Positions 1 through 8,826 are shown, counted from the stretch's first letter. The stretch: DNA of 64,000 nucleotides from Amnibacterium endophyticum (GCF_042680685.1 NZ_JBHUEA010000006.1:73539-137538); one strand, 5' to 3'. Notes: generated by a model from the letters alone, not told the origin. Program-made: numbers and translations.

Positions 1-69
1 AGCCTCGAGTTCCTCGAGGGCAAGCGGCTGCCGGGCCTCGAGGTGCTCGGCCGGGAGGGGACGGCATGA
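1..69 (+). CDS. pgk: phosphoglycerate kinase, C-terminal end (partial)
   Basis: The first 22 codons read as the end of a protein with SLEFLEGKRLPGLEVL, the usual C-terminal signature of phosphoglycerate kinase, which makes ATP and 3-phosphoglycerate in glycolysis. The stop TGA (67-69) overlaps the ATG of tpiA in an ATGA, so the two are translationally coupled. Only the tail is in the window; the identification rests on this short match and on the conserved pgk-tpiA order. Confidence 0.8.
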   Translation, partial: SLEFLEGKRLPGLEVLGREGTA

Positions 70-860
70 CCGGAGCGACGGAGCGGCGACCGCTGATCGC
101 CGGCAACTGGAAGATGAACCTGGACCACCTCCAGGGCATCGCGCTCGTGCAGAAGCTCGCGTGGACGCTGAAGGACGCCGGCTTCGACTCCGGCGCCGTC
201 GAGGTCGCGGTCTTCCCGCCCTTCACGGATCTCCGGAGCGTGCAGACGCTGATCGACGCGGACCGCTACGCGCTGGCCCTCGGCGCCCAGGACCTGTCCC
301 CGCACGACTCGGGCGCGTACACGGGCGACGTGTCGGGTGCGTTCCTGAAGGCGCTCGACTGCGCCTACGTGCTGATCGGGCACTCCGAGCGGCGCACGGG
401 TCACGGCGAGGGCGACGAGGTCGTGCGCGCCAAGGTGCAGGCCGCGGTGCGGCACGGCCTCGTGCCGGTGATCTGCGTCGGCGAGACGGAGGCGGAGCTC
501 GAGGAGCACGGCACCAGCGCCGTCCCGGTCCGTCAGACGAAGGCCGCGCTCGAGGGCGTCGCCGCCGGCACGCCCGTGGTGATCGCCTACGAGCCCGTCT
601 GGGCGATCGGCACCGGCAAGGTCGCCACCCCCGAGACGGCCCAGGAGGTCTGCTCGGCGATCCGGAACGCGGTCGCCGAGGCGCTCGGCGATGCAGACGC
701 CGCGGCGACGCGCGTGCTGTACGGCGGTTCGGTGAAGAGCGGGAACATCGCCGGCTTCATGCGGCAGCCGGACGTCGACGGTGCCCTCGTCGGCGGCGCG
801 AGCCTCGATGCGGCGGAGTTCGCGGGCATCGCCCGCTTCCGCGACCACGTCGGCGCCTGA
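66..860 (+). CDS. tpiA: triosephosphate isomerase
   Basis: 264 aa, normal length for the family. It interconverts dihydroxyacetone phosphate and glyceraldehyde 3-phosphate in the cytosol. The catalytic set is complete: Lys16 in NWKMN, His106 in GHSERR, Glu176 in AYEPVWAIGTGK, and the phosphate-binding loop YGGSVKSGN near residue 219. The ATG overlaps the pgk stop (ATGA), which supports this start and an operon with pgk. secG follows after 102 nt that hold a perfect hairpin and a probable separate -10. Confidence 0.97.
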   Translation: MTGATERRPLIAGNWKMNLDHLQGIALVQKLAWTLKDAGFDSGAVEVAVFPPFTDLRSVQTLIDADRYALALGAQDLSPHDSGAYTGDVSGAFLKALDCAYVLIGHSERRTGHGEGDEVVRAKVQAAVRHGLVPVICVGETEAELEEHGTSAVPVRQTKAALEGVAAGTPVVIAYEPVWAIGTGKVATPETAQEVCSAIRNAVAEALGDADAAATRVLYGGSVKSGNIAGFMRQPDVDGALVGGASLDAAEFAGIARFRDHVGA

Positions 861-869
861 CGGCGCCCG

Positions 870-911
870 CGGCGCCCCGCCCGTCCGCTCCTGCGGATCG
901 GCGGGGCGCCG
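870..911. terminator. 12-bp perfect hairpin between tpiA and secG
   Basis: The arms cggcgccccgcc (870-881) and ggcggggcgccg (900-911) are perfect complements around an 18-nt loop. There is no clear T-run; the next bases, ttatactt, look like the -10 of secG. It may terminate the pgk-tpiA message, or simply sit in the -35 region of the secG promoter. Confidence 0.5.
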
Positions 912-912
912 T

Positions 913-918
913 TATACT
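913..918 (+). promoter_or_regulatory. candidate -10 of secG
   Basis: TATACT matches the actinobacterial -10 consensus TANNNT closely. It would start transcription near 925, about 38 nt before the secG ATG, leaving room for the AGGAG ribosome site near 951. Confidence 0.5.
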
Positions 919-962
919 TGTCGCTGCTGGGAACGCGCTGCGACACGGGAAGGAGACCGGCC

Positions 963-1211
963 ATGGACATCCTGAGAGCCGTCATGCTCGTGATCCTCGC
1001 GGTCACTAGCGTGCTGCTGACGCTGCTGATCCTGCTGCACAAGGGGCGGGGCGGCGGTCTGTCCGACATGTTCGGCGGCGGCGTCACGAGCAACCTGGGC
1101 GCCTCGGGCGTCGCGGAGCGCAACCTCAACCGCATCACCGTCGGCCTCGGCCTCGTCTGGTTCGCCAGCGTCGTCGTCCTGGGGCTGATCACCCGCTTCA
1201 CCGGCGTCTGA
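963..1211 (+). CDS. secG: preprotein translocase subunit SecG
   Basis: 82 aa membrane protein, the small accessory subunit of the SecYEG channel. Two hydrophobic segments (about residues 4-24 and 58-76) flank the conserved cytoplasmic loop GRGGGLSDMFGG, which is diagnostic. The ATG at 963 follows AGGAG at proper spacing; a longer reading from 918 would start inside the promoter and is rejected. Its place between tpiA and rbpA is the standard actinobacterial order. Confidence 0.95.
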   Translation: MDILRAVMLVILAVTSVLLTLLILLHKGRGGGLSDMFGGGVTSNLGASGVAERNLNRITVGLGLVWFASVVVLGLITRFTGV

Positions 1212-1241
1212 GCGCCGCACCGATTTCAGCAGGAGGCACAC

Positions 1242-1610
1242 ATGGCGTCTGGCGGCAGTGCGATCCGGGGTTCCCGGGTCGGCGCAGGACCGATGGGGGA
1301 GCAGGACCACGGGCACCACGCGGAGCGCGTGGCCGTGTCCTACTGGGACGCGCTCGGCAACGAGACCGTGCGCTACTTCGCGGCGAACCTGCCGGCCGAT
1401 GAGATCCCGATGACGATCGACTCGCCGTCGAGCGGGCTGCCCGCCGGCCGCGACAAGGCGAACCCGCCCGCGATGCAGAAGACGGAGCCGTACAAGACGC
1501 ACCTCGCCTACGTGAAGGAGCGTCGGACGGACGAGGAGGCCGCGGTCCTGCTCGAGGACGCGCTGAAGCAGCTGCGCATCCGCCGGGGCAAGATCTCCGC
1601 CGACAGCTGA
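1242..1610 (+). CDS. rbpA: RNA polymerase-binding protein RbpA
   Basis: 122 aa. RbpA is an actinobacterial transcription factor that binds RNA polymerase and the group 1/2 sigma factors and stabilises the open promoter complex. The N-terminal tail carries RGSRVGAG; the C-terminal basic linker and sigma-interacting domain run from TEPYKTHLAYVKERR to the end (LLEDALKQLRIRRG). Cysteines are absent, so the zinc site known in some streptomycete RbpA proteins cannot form. The AGGAGG at 1231-1236 fixes the ATG. A strong hairpin follows the stop. Confidence 0.93.
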   Translation: MASGGSAIRGSRVGAGPMGEQDHGHHAERVAVSYWDALGNETVRYFAANLPADEIPMTIDSPSSGLPAGRDKANPPAMQKTEPYKTHLAYVKERRTDEEAAVLLEDALKQLRIRRGKISADS

Positions 1611-1618
1611 CACCGGTC

Positions 1619-1655
1619 CACGAAGGGCCCCGCGCACCGCGCGGGGCCCTTCGTG
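1619..1655 (+). terminator. rho-independent-type terminator of rbpA
   Basis: A 16-bp perfect stem (cacgaagggccccgcg at 1619-1634; complement at 1640-1655) with a 5-nt loop. It contains the cgaagggcccc arm also seen in the L31 terminator at 24988. It lacks a long T-run, as is common in high-GC actinobacteria. Confidence 0.8.
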
Positions 1656-1678
1656 CGTCGCGGGCGCCCGCGCCCCGA

Positions 1679-1970
1679 TGGTCGAGGTGCGACGAAGGAG
1701 CCTCGAGACCATCAGCACTCGCGGGATCAGCCGGCCTCGAGTCCCTCGGCCGGGAACACCGCCCGTGGGGCCCATCGCTACGGTCGCACCTCCACCAGCG
1801 GTGGTGCGGATGCGGGCAGGGGTGGTCTCGAGGCTCGCTACGGTCGCACCTCGACCAGCGGTGTGGCGCGAACGCGGCCGGGGTGGCCTCGAGTCCCTCG
1901 GCCGGGAACACCGTCCGTGGGGCCCATCGCTACGGTCGCACCTCGACCAGCGGTGTGGTGCGGATGCGGG
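1679..1970. repeat. cluster of dispersed repeats with a tandem 152-nt duplication
   Basis: The region 1656-2169 between rbpA and pgl has no plausible gene. It holds several copies of an element of the type ggtctcgagg-(13 to 40 nt)-gcacctcgaccagcgg, including an inverted copy at 1679-1716. The stretch 1735-1818, with cctcgagtccctcggccgg at its start, recurs almost unchanged at 1887-1970, an offset of 152 nt. Related copies lie near 10131, 32884, 40090 and 43561. Confidence 0.75.
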
Positions 1971-2042
1971 TGGGCCGGCGCGGAGCGCTCGGCGCGGACG
2001 GGGCCTGCGCAGCAGGTCGCGGCCGCACCGCACAGCACCCGC

Positions 2043-2078
2043 GGAGGGCGCGAGCGCCCCGGCGGCTCATGCCGCCGA
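2043..2078. repeat. second repeat family, copy 1
   Basis: A stretch beginning ggagggcgcg and ending tgccgccga is nearly the same as 43652-43689. Both copies lie shortly past the stop of a minus-strand gene (pgl here, imuB there) within purine-rich, GC-rich filler DNA. Confidence 0.5.
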
Positions 2079-2169
2079 GAGCTCGGCGGAGCGGAGCGGA
2101 GCCGAAGCGTCGGTGCCGAGGCCGGCCGAGCGCAGCGAGGCCGGTCACGGCTCCGCCGCTCCGATGGAC

Positions 2170-2946
2170 TCAGTACTGGCTGGCGATGAGGTCGGCGGGC
2201 ACGTGGCTCGCGGCGTCGCCGTCGATGAAGAAGACGGTGCGGAGGCGGCCCTCGGCGCCGGCGACCGGGACCTCCTCGGGCGATGCTCCGGCGAGGGCGA
2301 GGCCGAGCGCCGACGCCTTCTCGGTGCCGGCGAGCACCATCCAGATCCGCTGCGAGCTGTTGATGACGGGAAGGGTCAGGCTGAGGCGGCGCGGGGGCGG
2401 CTTCGGGCTGTCCTCGTCTGACACGACGAGGTCCTGGCCGTCGCGGGTGACGCCGTGCTCGGGGAAGAGCGAGGCGATGTGCCCGTCGGGTCCGACGCCG
2501 AGGAAGGTGATGTCGAAGCGGGGCACCGGGAGGCGCAGCGCCGGGTCGGCGTGGTCGCGCAGCTCCTGCGCGTACGCCTCCGCGGCGGCGTCGATGTCCT
2601 CGATCTCGTCGGAGGCCGGGAACGGGTGGATGTGGTCCTCGGCGGTCGGCAGGTGCTGGAGCAGCGCCTCCCTGGCCTGCACCTCGTTGCGGTCGGGGTC
2701 GTCCTTCGGCACGAAGCGCTCGTCGCCCCACCAGAAGTGCACCCGGGTCCAGTCGATCGCGGAACGCATCGGCGACGTCGCGACGGCCTTCTGCACGGCC
2801 TCGCCGAGGGTGCCACCGGTGAGGACGACGTTCGCCTCGTGGTGCTCGTCGAGCAGGTCGGTCAGCTTGGTCAGGAACCGGGCCGAGACCGCGGCGACCA
2901 GCGCGTCTGCGTCCGGGTGCACGAGCACCCGTCGTTCGTTCGTCAT
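2170..2946 (-). CDS. pgl: 6-phosphogluconolactonase
   Basis: 258 aa. It hydrolyses 6-phosphogluconolactone in the oxidative pentose-phosphate pathway. Family motifs are visible: NVVLTGGTLGEAV near residue 35, HFWWGDERFVP with the following DPDRNE, and ITFLGVGPDGHIASLFP. The ATG overlaps the opcA stop (ATGA on the minus strand) and has AGGAGG just upstream, fixing the start; the long N-terminal extension in the same frame is a shadow of opcA. It is the last gene of the tkt-tal-zwf-opcA-pgl operon. Confidence 0.95.
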   Translation of the reverse strand: MTNERRVLVHPDADALVAAVSARFLTKLTDLLDEHHEANVVLTGGTLGEAVQKAVATSPMRSAIDWTRVHFWWGDERFVPKDDPDRNEVQAREALLQHLPTAEDHIHPFPASDEIEDIDAAAEAYAQELRDHADPALRLPVPRFDITFLGVGPDGHIASLFPEHGVTRDGQDLVVSDEDSPKPPPRRLSLTLPVINSSQRIWMVLAGTEKASALGLALAGASPEEVPVAGAEGRLRTVFFIDGDAASHVPADLIASQY

Positions 2947-3899
2947 GCTCCTCCTGCGCCCGTCGCCGGGCCTCGGTCGAGTGCGGCGAGCCCGCGGGTG
3001 AGCACGTCGCCGTACAGGTCGTCCGGCCCCTGCCTGCGCAGCTCCTCGGCCAGGCAGTCTCGCAGACTCCGCCTCGGCAGCGACACGTCGTGCACCGGCT
3101 GGTCGGGCTGCGTGAGGGTGGCGACGTCGGGCACGGCCCGCTCCAGGTGGATCTCGCCGCTCGCCCGCCGCATCCGGACGCCGTGGATGCCGCTCGAGCC
3201 GGTGGAGCGGTCGGACAGCACGACTGACACGGGCACCTGCAGCGCCAGGCCGAGCCAGGCGGCGAGCAGCTCCGTGGAGGCCGAGTCGACCGCGCCGGAC
3301 ACCTCGACCGACTCGACCGGCTCGTAGGGCGCCTGGTCGAGCGTGGCCGCGAGCACCGCGCGCCAGAGGGTGAGGCGCGTCCAGGCCAGGTCGGTGTCGC
3401 CCGGGCGATAGGTCTCGGCCAGGCGGTCGACGGTCTCCTGCGGGTCCGGATGCGCGGCGGCGTCCGTGATGCGCCGCTGCGCGATGCGGCCGAGCGGCGA
3501 CTCGGCGACGACCGACGGCGTGTCCGTGCCGGGCCACCACGCCACGACCGGGGCGTCCGGCAGCAGCAGGCCGGTGACGAGCCCCTCCTCGTCGGCGCCG
3601 GCGGGCCCGGCGGCGCGCAGGACGATGACCTCGCTGGCGCCGGCGTCGCCCCCGACCCGGATCTGGGCGTCGAGGCGGGGCGCGCCAGCGGGGTCGTCCC
3701 GCACGACGGCGACGACCCGCATGGGGTGCTCGCGGGAGGCGTCGTTGGCGGCCTGGATGGCCTCCTCCTCGGTCCCGCTCGTCGTGCTGATGATGAGCGT
3801 GAGCACGCGCCCGAGGGCGACCGCGCCGCCCTCGTTCCGCACGTCGACGAGCGCGCGGCTCACCTCCGCGGTTGTGGTGTCGGGCAGGTCGACGATCAC
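2943..3899 (-). CDS. opcA: glucose-6-phosphate dehydrogenase assembly protein OpcA
   Basis: 318 aa. OpcA is the partner needed for active glucose-6-phosphate dehydrogenase in actinobacteria and cyanobacteria. It opens with VIVDLPDTTT, the typical N terminus, and carries RIGGD-type and WWPG motifs (ARVGGD-like stretch, VVAWWPGTDTPS). I chose GTG at 3899: it overlaps the zwf stop in GTGA and has GGAGG five bases upstream. An ATG at 3911 would add four residues but would place the Shine-Dalgarno inside the gene. It lies between zwf and pgl in the usual order. Confidence 0.92.
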   Translation of the reverse strand: MIVDLPDTTTAEVSRALVDVRNEGGAVALGRVLTLIISTTSGTEEEAIQAANDASREHPMRVVAVVRDDPAGAPRLDAQIRVGGDAGASEVIVLRAAGPAGADEEGLVTGLLLPDAPVVAWWPGTDTPSVVAESPLGRIAQRRITDAAAHPDPQETVDRLAETYRPGDTDLAWTRLTLWRAVLAATLDQAPYEPVESVEVSGAVDSASTELLAAWLGLALQVPVSVVLSDRSTGSSGIHGVRMRRASGEIHLERAVPDVATLTQPDQPVHDVSLPRRSLRDCLAEELRRQGPDDLYGDVLTRGLAALDRGPATGAGGA

Positions 3900-5434
3900 G
3901 GGCGCCTCCATTGCCGGCCGTCGCGGGCCATGAGGAGATCTGCGGACTCCGGCCCCCAGGTGCCCGGGCGGTACTGCTCGGGGCGACCGGCGGACGCCCA
4001 GTAGCGCTCCACCGGGTCGAGGATCTTCCAGGACAGCTCGACCTCCTCGTGCCGCGGGAACAGCGGCGGGTCGCCGAGCAGCACGTCGAGGATGAGCCGC
4101 TCGTACGCCTCCGGGCTCGCCTCGGTGAAGGCGTGGCCGTAGCCGAAGTCCATCGTGACGTCTCGGACCTGCATCCCCGCGCCCGGCACCTTGGAGCCGA
4201 ACCGGATCGTCACGCCCTCGTCGGGCTGGACCCGGATGACGAGCGCGTTCTGCCCGAGCTGCGCGGTCTGGGCCTCGGCGAACAGCTGATGCGGGGCGCG
4301 CTTGAACATGACGGCGATCTCCGTCACGCGCCTGCCCAGCCGCTTCCCGGCGCGCAGGTAGAACGGCGCCCCTGCCCAGCGGCGCGTGCCGATGTCGAGC
4401 TTCAGCGCGGCGTAGGTCTCGGTGGTGGAGGCGGGGTTCATCCCGTCCTCCTCGAGGAACGCCTGCACGTGCCTGCCGCCCTGCCAGCCCGAGGAGTACT
4501 GCCCGCGGGCGGTCGCGGCGCCGAGGTCCTCCGGCAGCCGCACGGCCGACAGCACCTTCTCCTTCTCGGCCCGCAGGTGGGCCGCGTCGAAGGACACCGG
4601 CTCCTCCATCGCGGTCAGCGCGAGCAGCTGGAGGAGGTGGTTCTGGATGACGTCCCGGGCCGCGCCGATGCCGTCGTAGTAGCCGGCCCGGCCACCGACG
4701 CCGATGTCCTCGGCCATCGTGATCTGCACGTGGTCGACGTGGTTCGCGTTCCAGATCGGCTCGAAGAGCGTGTTGGCGAACCGGAGGGCGAGGAGGTTCT
4801 GGACCGTCTCCTTGCCGAGGTAGTGGTCGATGCGGAAGACGCTGTCGGGCGGGAAGACCCGCTCGACGACGTCGTTCAGCTCGCGCGCGGTCGTGAGGTC
4901 GGAGCCGAACGGCTTCTCGATGACGACGCGGCGCCAGTGCCCGGGGCGCTGCGTCGACAGCCCCGAGGCCTCCAGCTGCTGGGTCACCTGCGGGAAGTCG
5001 CGCGGCGGGATCGACAGGTAGAAGGCGGTGTTGCCCATCGTCCCGCGCGTGCGGTCGAGCTCGTCCAGGGTGTCCCGCAGCCGGTCGAAGGCGGCGGCGT
5101 CGTCGAACGTGCCCTGCACGAAGCGGACGCCCTGCAGGAGCTGCTGCCAGACCTCCTCGCGGAACGGGGTCCTCGCGTGCTCCTCGACGGCGTCGTGGAC
5201 GACCTTCGCGAAGTCCTGGTCGTCCCAGTCGCGACGGGCGAAGCCGACGAGCGCGAACCCCGGTGGCAGCAGCCCGCGGTTGGCGAGGTCGTAGACCGCG
5301 GGCATCAGCTTCTTGCGGGCGAGGTCGCCCGTCACGCCGAAGATGACGAGGCAGGAGGGGCCGGCGATGCGGTTGAGCCGCCGGTCCTCGGGGGAGCGGA
5401 GCGGGTTGCGGCCGGGGCCGATCGGGACGCTCAT
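3896..5434 (-). CDS. zwf: glucose-6-phosphate dehydrogenase
   Basis: 512 aa, the usual length. It oxidises glucose 6-phosphate with NADP to the lactone. The nucleotide-binding loop GVTGDLARKK is at residues 33-42, EKPFG near 173, and the substrate-binding/active-site motif RIDHYLGKE at 201-209. The ATG at 5434 gives the expected N terminus; the reading continues upstream without a stop, but only as the antisense of tal. It sits 62 nt after tal and overlaps opcA by four bases. Confidence 0.97.
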   Translation of the reverse strand: MSVPIGPGRNPLRSPEDRRLNRIAGPSCLVIFGVTGDLARKKLMPAVYDLANRGLLPPGFALVGFARRDWDDQDFAKVVHDAVEEHARTPFREEVWQQLLQGVRFVQGTFDDAAAFDRLRDTLDELDRTRGTMGNTAFYLSIPPRDFPQVTQQLEASGLSTQRPGHWRRVVIEKPFGSDLTTARELNDVVERVFPPDSVFRIDHYLGKETVQNLLALRFANTLFEPIWNANHVDHVQITMAEDIGVGGRAGYYDGIGAARDVIQNHLLQLLALTAMEEPVSFDAAHLRAEKEKVLSAVRLPEDLGAATARGQYSSGWQGGRHVQAFLEEDGMNPASTTETYAALKLDIGTRRWAGAPFYLRAGKRLGRRVTEIAVMFKRAPHQLFAEAQTAQLGQNALVIRVQPDEGVTIRFGSKVPGAGMQVRDVTMDFGYGHAFTEASPEAYERLILDVLLGDPPLFPRHEEVELSWKILDPVERYWASAGRPEQYRPGTWGPESADLLMARDGRQWRRP

Positions 5435-5496
5435 GCGGGCACCGGGCAGAGGCCGGGCCCGGCCGGAGCCGGGCCCGGGGCGCTGTGCGGGACCAC

Positions 5497-6627
5497 TCAG
5501 CCCTTGCCGAGGGCGCCGGCGACCGTGTCGCTCAGCTCGTGCCAGGACACGATGAACTTCTCGACGCCCTCGCGCTCGAGCTGCTCGGTGACCTCGTCGA
5601 GGTCGACGCCGGCCTCCTTCAGCTTCGCGAGGTCCTCGCGGGCCTCGTCGTACTTGTCGACGATCGTGTCGCCCTTGATGTCGCCGTGGTCGGCGACGGC
5701 GTCGAGGGTCTTCTCCGGCATCGTGTTGACGACGCCGTGGGTGACGAGGTCGACCACGTAGAACGTGTCGGGCAGGCTCGGGTCCTTCACGCCGGTCGAG
5801 GCCCACAGGGGCCGCTGACGGTTCGCGCCCTGCTCCTGCAGCTCGATCGCCCGCTCCGTGCCGAACGCCTCCACGAAGACCTCGTAGGCGAGCCGGGCGT
5901 TGGCCACGGCCGACTTCCCCTTCAACGCCTTCGCCTCGTCGGTGCCCGCGGCGTCCAGGCGCTTGTCGATCTCGGTGTCGACCCGGGACACGAAGAACGA
6001 GGCGACCGAGTGGATCGTCGAGAGGTCGATCCCCTTCGCGGCGGCCTGCTCGAGCCCGGTCAGGTAGGCGTCGATCACCTTGCGGTACCGGTCCAGCGAG
6101 AAGATCAGGGTGACGTTGACGCTGATGCCCTCGGCGATCACCGCCGTGATCGCCGGGAGACCCTCGACGGTCGCCGGGATCTTGATCATCACGTTCGGCT
6201 TGTCGATCGTCGACCACAGGCGCTTCGCCTCGGCGATGGTCGCGTCGGTGTCGTGCGCCAGCTCGGGCGAGACCTCGATGGAGACGCGCCCGTCGTAGCC
6301 GTGCGAGGCGGTGAAGACCTCGGTGAAGATCTCCGCCGCGTCGCGGACGTCGCGCGTGGTGATGTCGAAGATCGCCTGGTCGACGTCCCCGCCCTTCGCC
6401 TTGATCTCCTCGACCTGCTCGTCGTAGGACTCGCCCTTGGCGAGCGCGGCCGCGAAGATCGTCGGGTTGGTGGTCACGCCGACCACGTTCTTCTCGGCGA
6501 TCAGCTGCTGCAGGTTGCCGCTGGTGATGCGCTCCCGCGACAGGTCGTCGAGCCAGATGCTCACGCCGGCGCGCGAGAGCGCGGCGGTGTTGGAGTCGGT
6601 TGCGGTGTCGCTCTCGGTGATGCTCAT
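5497..6627 (-). CDS. tal: transaldolase
   Basis: 376 aa, actinobacterial class length. It transfers dihydroxyacetone units in the non-oxidative pentose-phosphate pathway. The Schiff-base lysine is Lys149 in NVMIKIPATVEG; TTNPTIF near residue 52 is also typical. AAGGAG sits just before the ATG at 6627. It lies 31 nt after tkt and 62 nt before zwf on the same strand. Some relatives carry pgi between tal and zwf; here that gene is absent. Confidence 0.96.
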   Translation of the reverse strand: MSITESDTATDSNTAALSRAGVSIWLDDLSRERITSGNLQQLIAEKNVVGVTTNPTIFAAALAKGESYDEQVEEIKAKGGDVDQAIFDITTRDVRDAAEIFTEVFTASHGYDGRVSIEVSPELAHDTDATIAEAKRLWSTIDKPNVMIKIPATVEGLPAITAVIAEGISVNVTLIFSLDRYRKVIDAYLTGLEQAAAKGIDLSTIHSVASFFVSRVDTEIDKRLDAAGTDEAKALKGKSAVANARLAYEVFVEAFGTERAIELQEQGANRQRPLWASTGVKDPSLPDTFYVVDLVTHGVVNTMPEKTLDAVADHGDIKGDTIVDKYDEAREDLAKLKEAGVDLDEVTEQLEREGVEKFIVSWHELSDTVAGALGKG

Positions 6628-6658
6628 TCGTGCTCCTTGTCCGTCTGCTGGAACCGGC

Positions 6659-8770
6659 TCAGCGGCCCAGCGATTCCTTGGCCGCGGACACGACGTGCTC
6701 CGCGGTGATCCCGAACTCCTGCAGCAGGAAGTCGCCGTCCGCGCTGGCACCGAAGTGGTCGATGCCGACCGCACGGCCCTGCTGACCGATGTACTTGGCC
6801 CAGCCCAGGGTGGCGCCGGCCTCGACCGCGACGCGGGCGGTCACGGCCTTCGGCAGCACGTGCTCCTTGTACTCGTCGCTCTGCTCGTCGAACCACTCGA
6901 GGCAGGGGGCCGACACGACCTGCGCGTCGATGCCCTCGTCCGCGAGGCGCTGGCGCGCGTCGACGGCGACCTGCACCTCCGAGCCGGTGGCGATGAGGAT
7001 GACGTCCGGCGTCCCGTTCTTCGCGGCGGCGAGGACGTAGGCGCCCTTCGCGACGCCGTCCGTCGACGCGAAGACGTCGCCGGAGGCCTCGCCGTCGCCG
7101 CGCTCGAACACCGGCAGGTTCTGGCGGCTGAGCGCGAGGCCCGCGGGCCCCATGCGGCGGGACATGACCTGCTTCCAGGCGGCCGCGGTCTCGTTCGCGT
7201 CGCCCGGGCGGATGACGTCGAGCTGCGGGATCATCCGGAGGCTCCAGAGTTGCTCGATCGGCTGGTGGGTCGGGCCGTCGCCGCCGAGCGCCACCGAGTC
7301 GTGCGTCCAGACGTAGATCGTCGGGGCCTTCATCAGGGCCGCGAGGCGGACCGCCGGGCGCATGTAGTCGCTGAAGATCAGGAACGTCGCGCCGAAGACG
7401 CGCGTGTTCCCGTGCAGCACGATCCCGTTCAGGATGTTGCCCATCGCGTGCTCGCGGATGCCGAAGTGGAGCACGCGGCCGTACGGGTCCGCCTTCCACA
7501 TCGCCGTCCCGCGCTCGGGCGGCAGGAAGCTGCCGTAGCCCTCGATGGTCGAGTTGTTCGACTCGGCGAGGTCGGCCGAGCCGCCCCAGAACTCGGGCAC
7601 CTTCGGCGCGATCGCGTTGATGACCTTGCCGGAGGCCACGCGGGTGGAGACCGCCTTGCCGGCCGGGAAGACGGGCAGCTCGTCGAACGCGTCCTCCGGC
7701 AGGTCGCCCGCGAGCACGCGGTCGAGCAGCGCCTTGCGCTCCGGGTTCGCGCCCGCCCACGCGTCGAAGCCCTGCTGCCACTCGGCGTGCTGCTGCTGCC
7801 CGCGCTCGACCGCCTTGCGCGCGTGCTCGAGCACCTCGGGCTCGACGTGGAACGACTGCTCCGGGTCGAGCTCCAGCGCCTCCTTCAGGCCCTTGATCTC
7901 GGCGTCGCCCATGGCGGAGCCGTGGATCTTGCCCGTGTTGCGGAGCGTCGGGGAGGGCCAGCCGATGATCGTCTTCAGCACGATGATCGACGGCTTGTCG
8001 GTGACCCGCTGCGCCTCGAGGGTGGCGGCGTGGAGCGCCTCGACGTCCTCGTGGTACTCCTCGCCGGCCTTCCAGTCGACGACCTGCACGTGCCAGCCGA
8101 GCGCCTCGTAGCGCAGGGCGACGTCCTCCGACAGGGCGATGTTGGTGTCGTCCTCGATGGAGATCTGGTTGTCGTCGTAGAACAGGATCAGGTTGCCGAG
8201 CTGCTGCGTGCCGGCGAGCGAGGAGGCCTCGTTGGTGACGCCCTCCTCGATGTCGCCGTCACCGGCGATCACGTAGACGTAGTGGTCGAAGGGGCTCTCG
8301 CCCGCCGCGGCGTCCGGGTCGAAGAGCCCGCGCTCGAAGCGGGACGCGTACGCGAAGCCGACCGCCGCGGCGAGGCCCGAGCCGAGCGGGCCGGTGGTGA
8401 TCTCGATCCCGTCGGTGTGGCCGTACTCCGGGTGGCCCGGCGTCTTCGAGCCGTACTGGCGCAGCTGCTGCAGGTCCTCGATCTCGAGGCCGTAGCCGCC
8501 GAGGAAGAACTGGATGTACTGCGTCAGCGACGAGTGGCCGTTCGACAGGATGAAGCGGTCGCGCCCGAGCCAGGTGGAGTCGGACGGGTCGCGGCGCATC
8601 ACCTTCTGGAACAGCAGGTAGGCGAGCGGCGCGAGGCTGATGGCGGTGCCGGGGTGGCCGTTGCCGGCCTTCTGCACGGCGTCCGCGGCGAGTGCCCGCG
8701 TCGTGTCGACCGCCTTGCGGTCGAGCTCCGTCCATTCGAGGGTGCCTTCACGCGTCTGCAGGTCGGTCAC
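6659..8770 (-). CDS. tkt: transketolase
   Basis: 703 aa. A thiamine diphosphate enzyme that moves two-carbon units in the pentose-phosphate pathway. AGNGHPGTAISLAP (His39) and the ThDP/Mg motif GDGDIEEG with the following DDNQIS are present, as is the pyrimidine-domain run DSVALGGDGPTHQPIE. I placed the start at GTG 8770, with AAGGA five bases upstream; this gives a normal N terminus (…LEWTELDRKAVD), while the longer reading runs into the ctaB promoter region. First gene of the five-gene operon. Confidence 0.95.
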   Translation of the reverse strand: MTDLQTREGTLEWTELDRKAVDTTRALAADAVQKAGNGHPGTAISLAPLAYLLFQKVMRRDPSDSTWLGRDRFILSNGHSSLTQYIQFFLGGYGLEIEDLQQLRQYGSKTPGHPEYGHTDGIEITTGPLGSGLAAAVGFAYASRFERGLFDPDAAAGESPFDHYVYVIAGDGDIEEGVTNEASSLAGTQQLGNLILFYDDNQISIEDDTNIALSEDVALRYEALGWHVQVVDWKAGEEYHEDVEALHAATLEAQRVTDKPSIIVLKTIIGWPSPTLRNTGKIHGSAMGDAEIKGLKEALELDPEQSFHVEPEVLEHARKAVERGQQQHAEWQQGFDAWAGANPERKALLDRVLAGDLPEDAFDELPVFPAGKAVSTRVASGKVINAIAPKVPEFWGGSADLAESNNSTIEGYGSFLPPERGTAMWKADPYGRVLHFGIREHAMGNILNGIVLHGNTRVFGATFLIFSDYMRPAVRLAALMKAPTIYVWTHDSVALGGDGPTHQPIEQLWSLRMIPQLDVIRPGDANETAAAWKQVMSRRMGPAGLALSRQNLPVFERGDGEASGDVFASTDGVAKGAYVLAAAKNGTPDVILIATGSEVQVAVDARQRLADEGIDAQVVSAPCLEWFDEQSDEYKEHVLPKAVTARVAVEAGATLGWAKYIGQQGRAVGIDHFGASADGDFLLQEFGITAEHVVSAAKESLGR

Positions 8771-8826
8771 GACGATCCTTCCGTCGGTGGATACGTAAGC
8801 GGTGGCTGAGCGAGCGCCGAACACCG

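Noticed and set aside
913..918. T-run of a tpiA terminator
   Set aside because: ttatactt is better explained as a -10; it is too short and mixed for a U-tract.
161..1009. Long open frame on the plus strand overlapping tpiA
   Set aside because: Arg/Gly-rich translation typical of a shifted frame in high-GC DNA; tpiA has complete catalytic motifs in the other frame.
1679..1970. CRISPR array
   Set aside because: The repeats are few, differ in length and orientation, and no cas gene is in the window.
1656..2169. Possible plus-strand genes in the rbpA-pgl gap
   Set aside because: Open frames there translate the repeated DNA, have no ribosome sites, and match the same repeat elsewhere in other frames.
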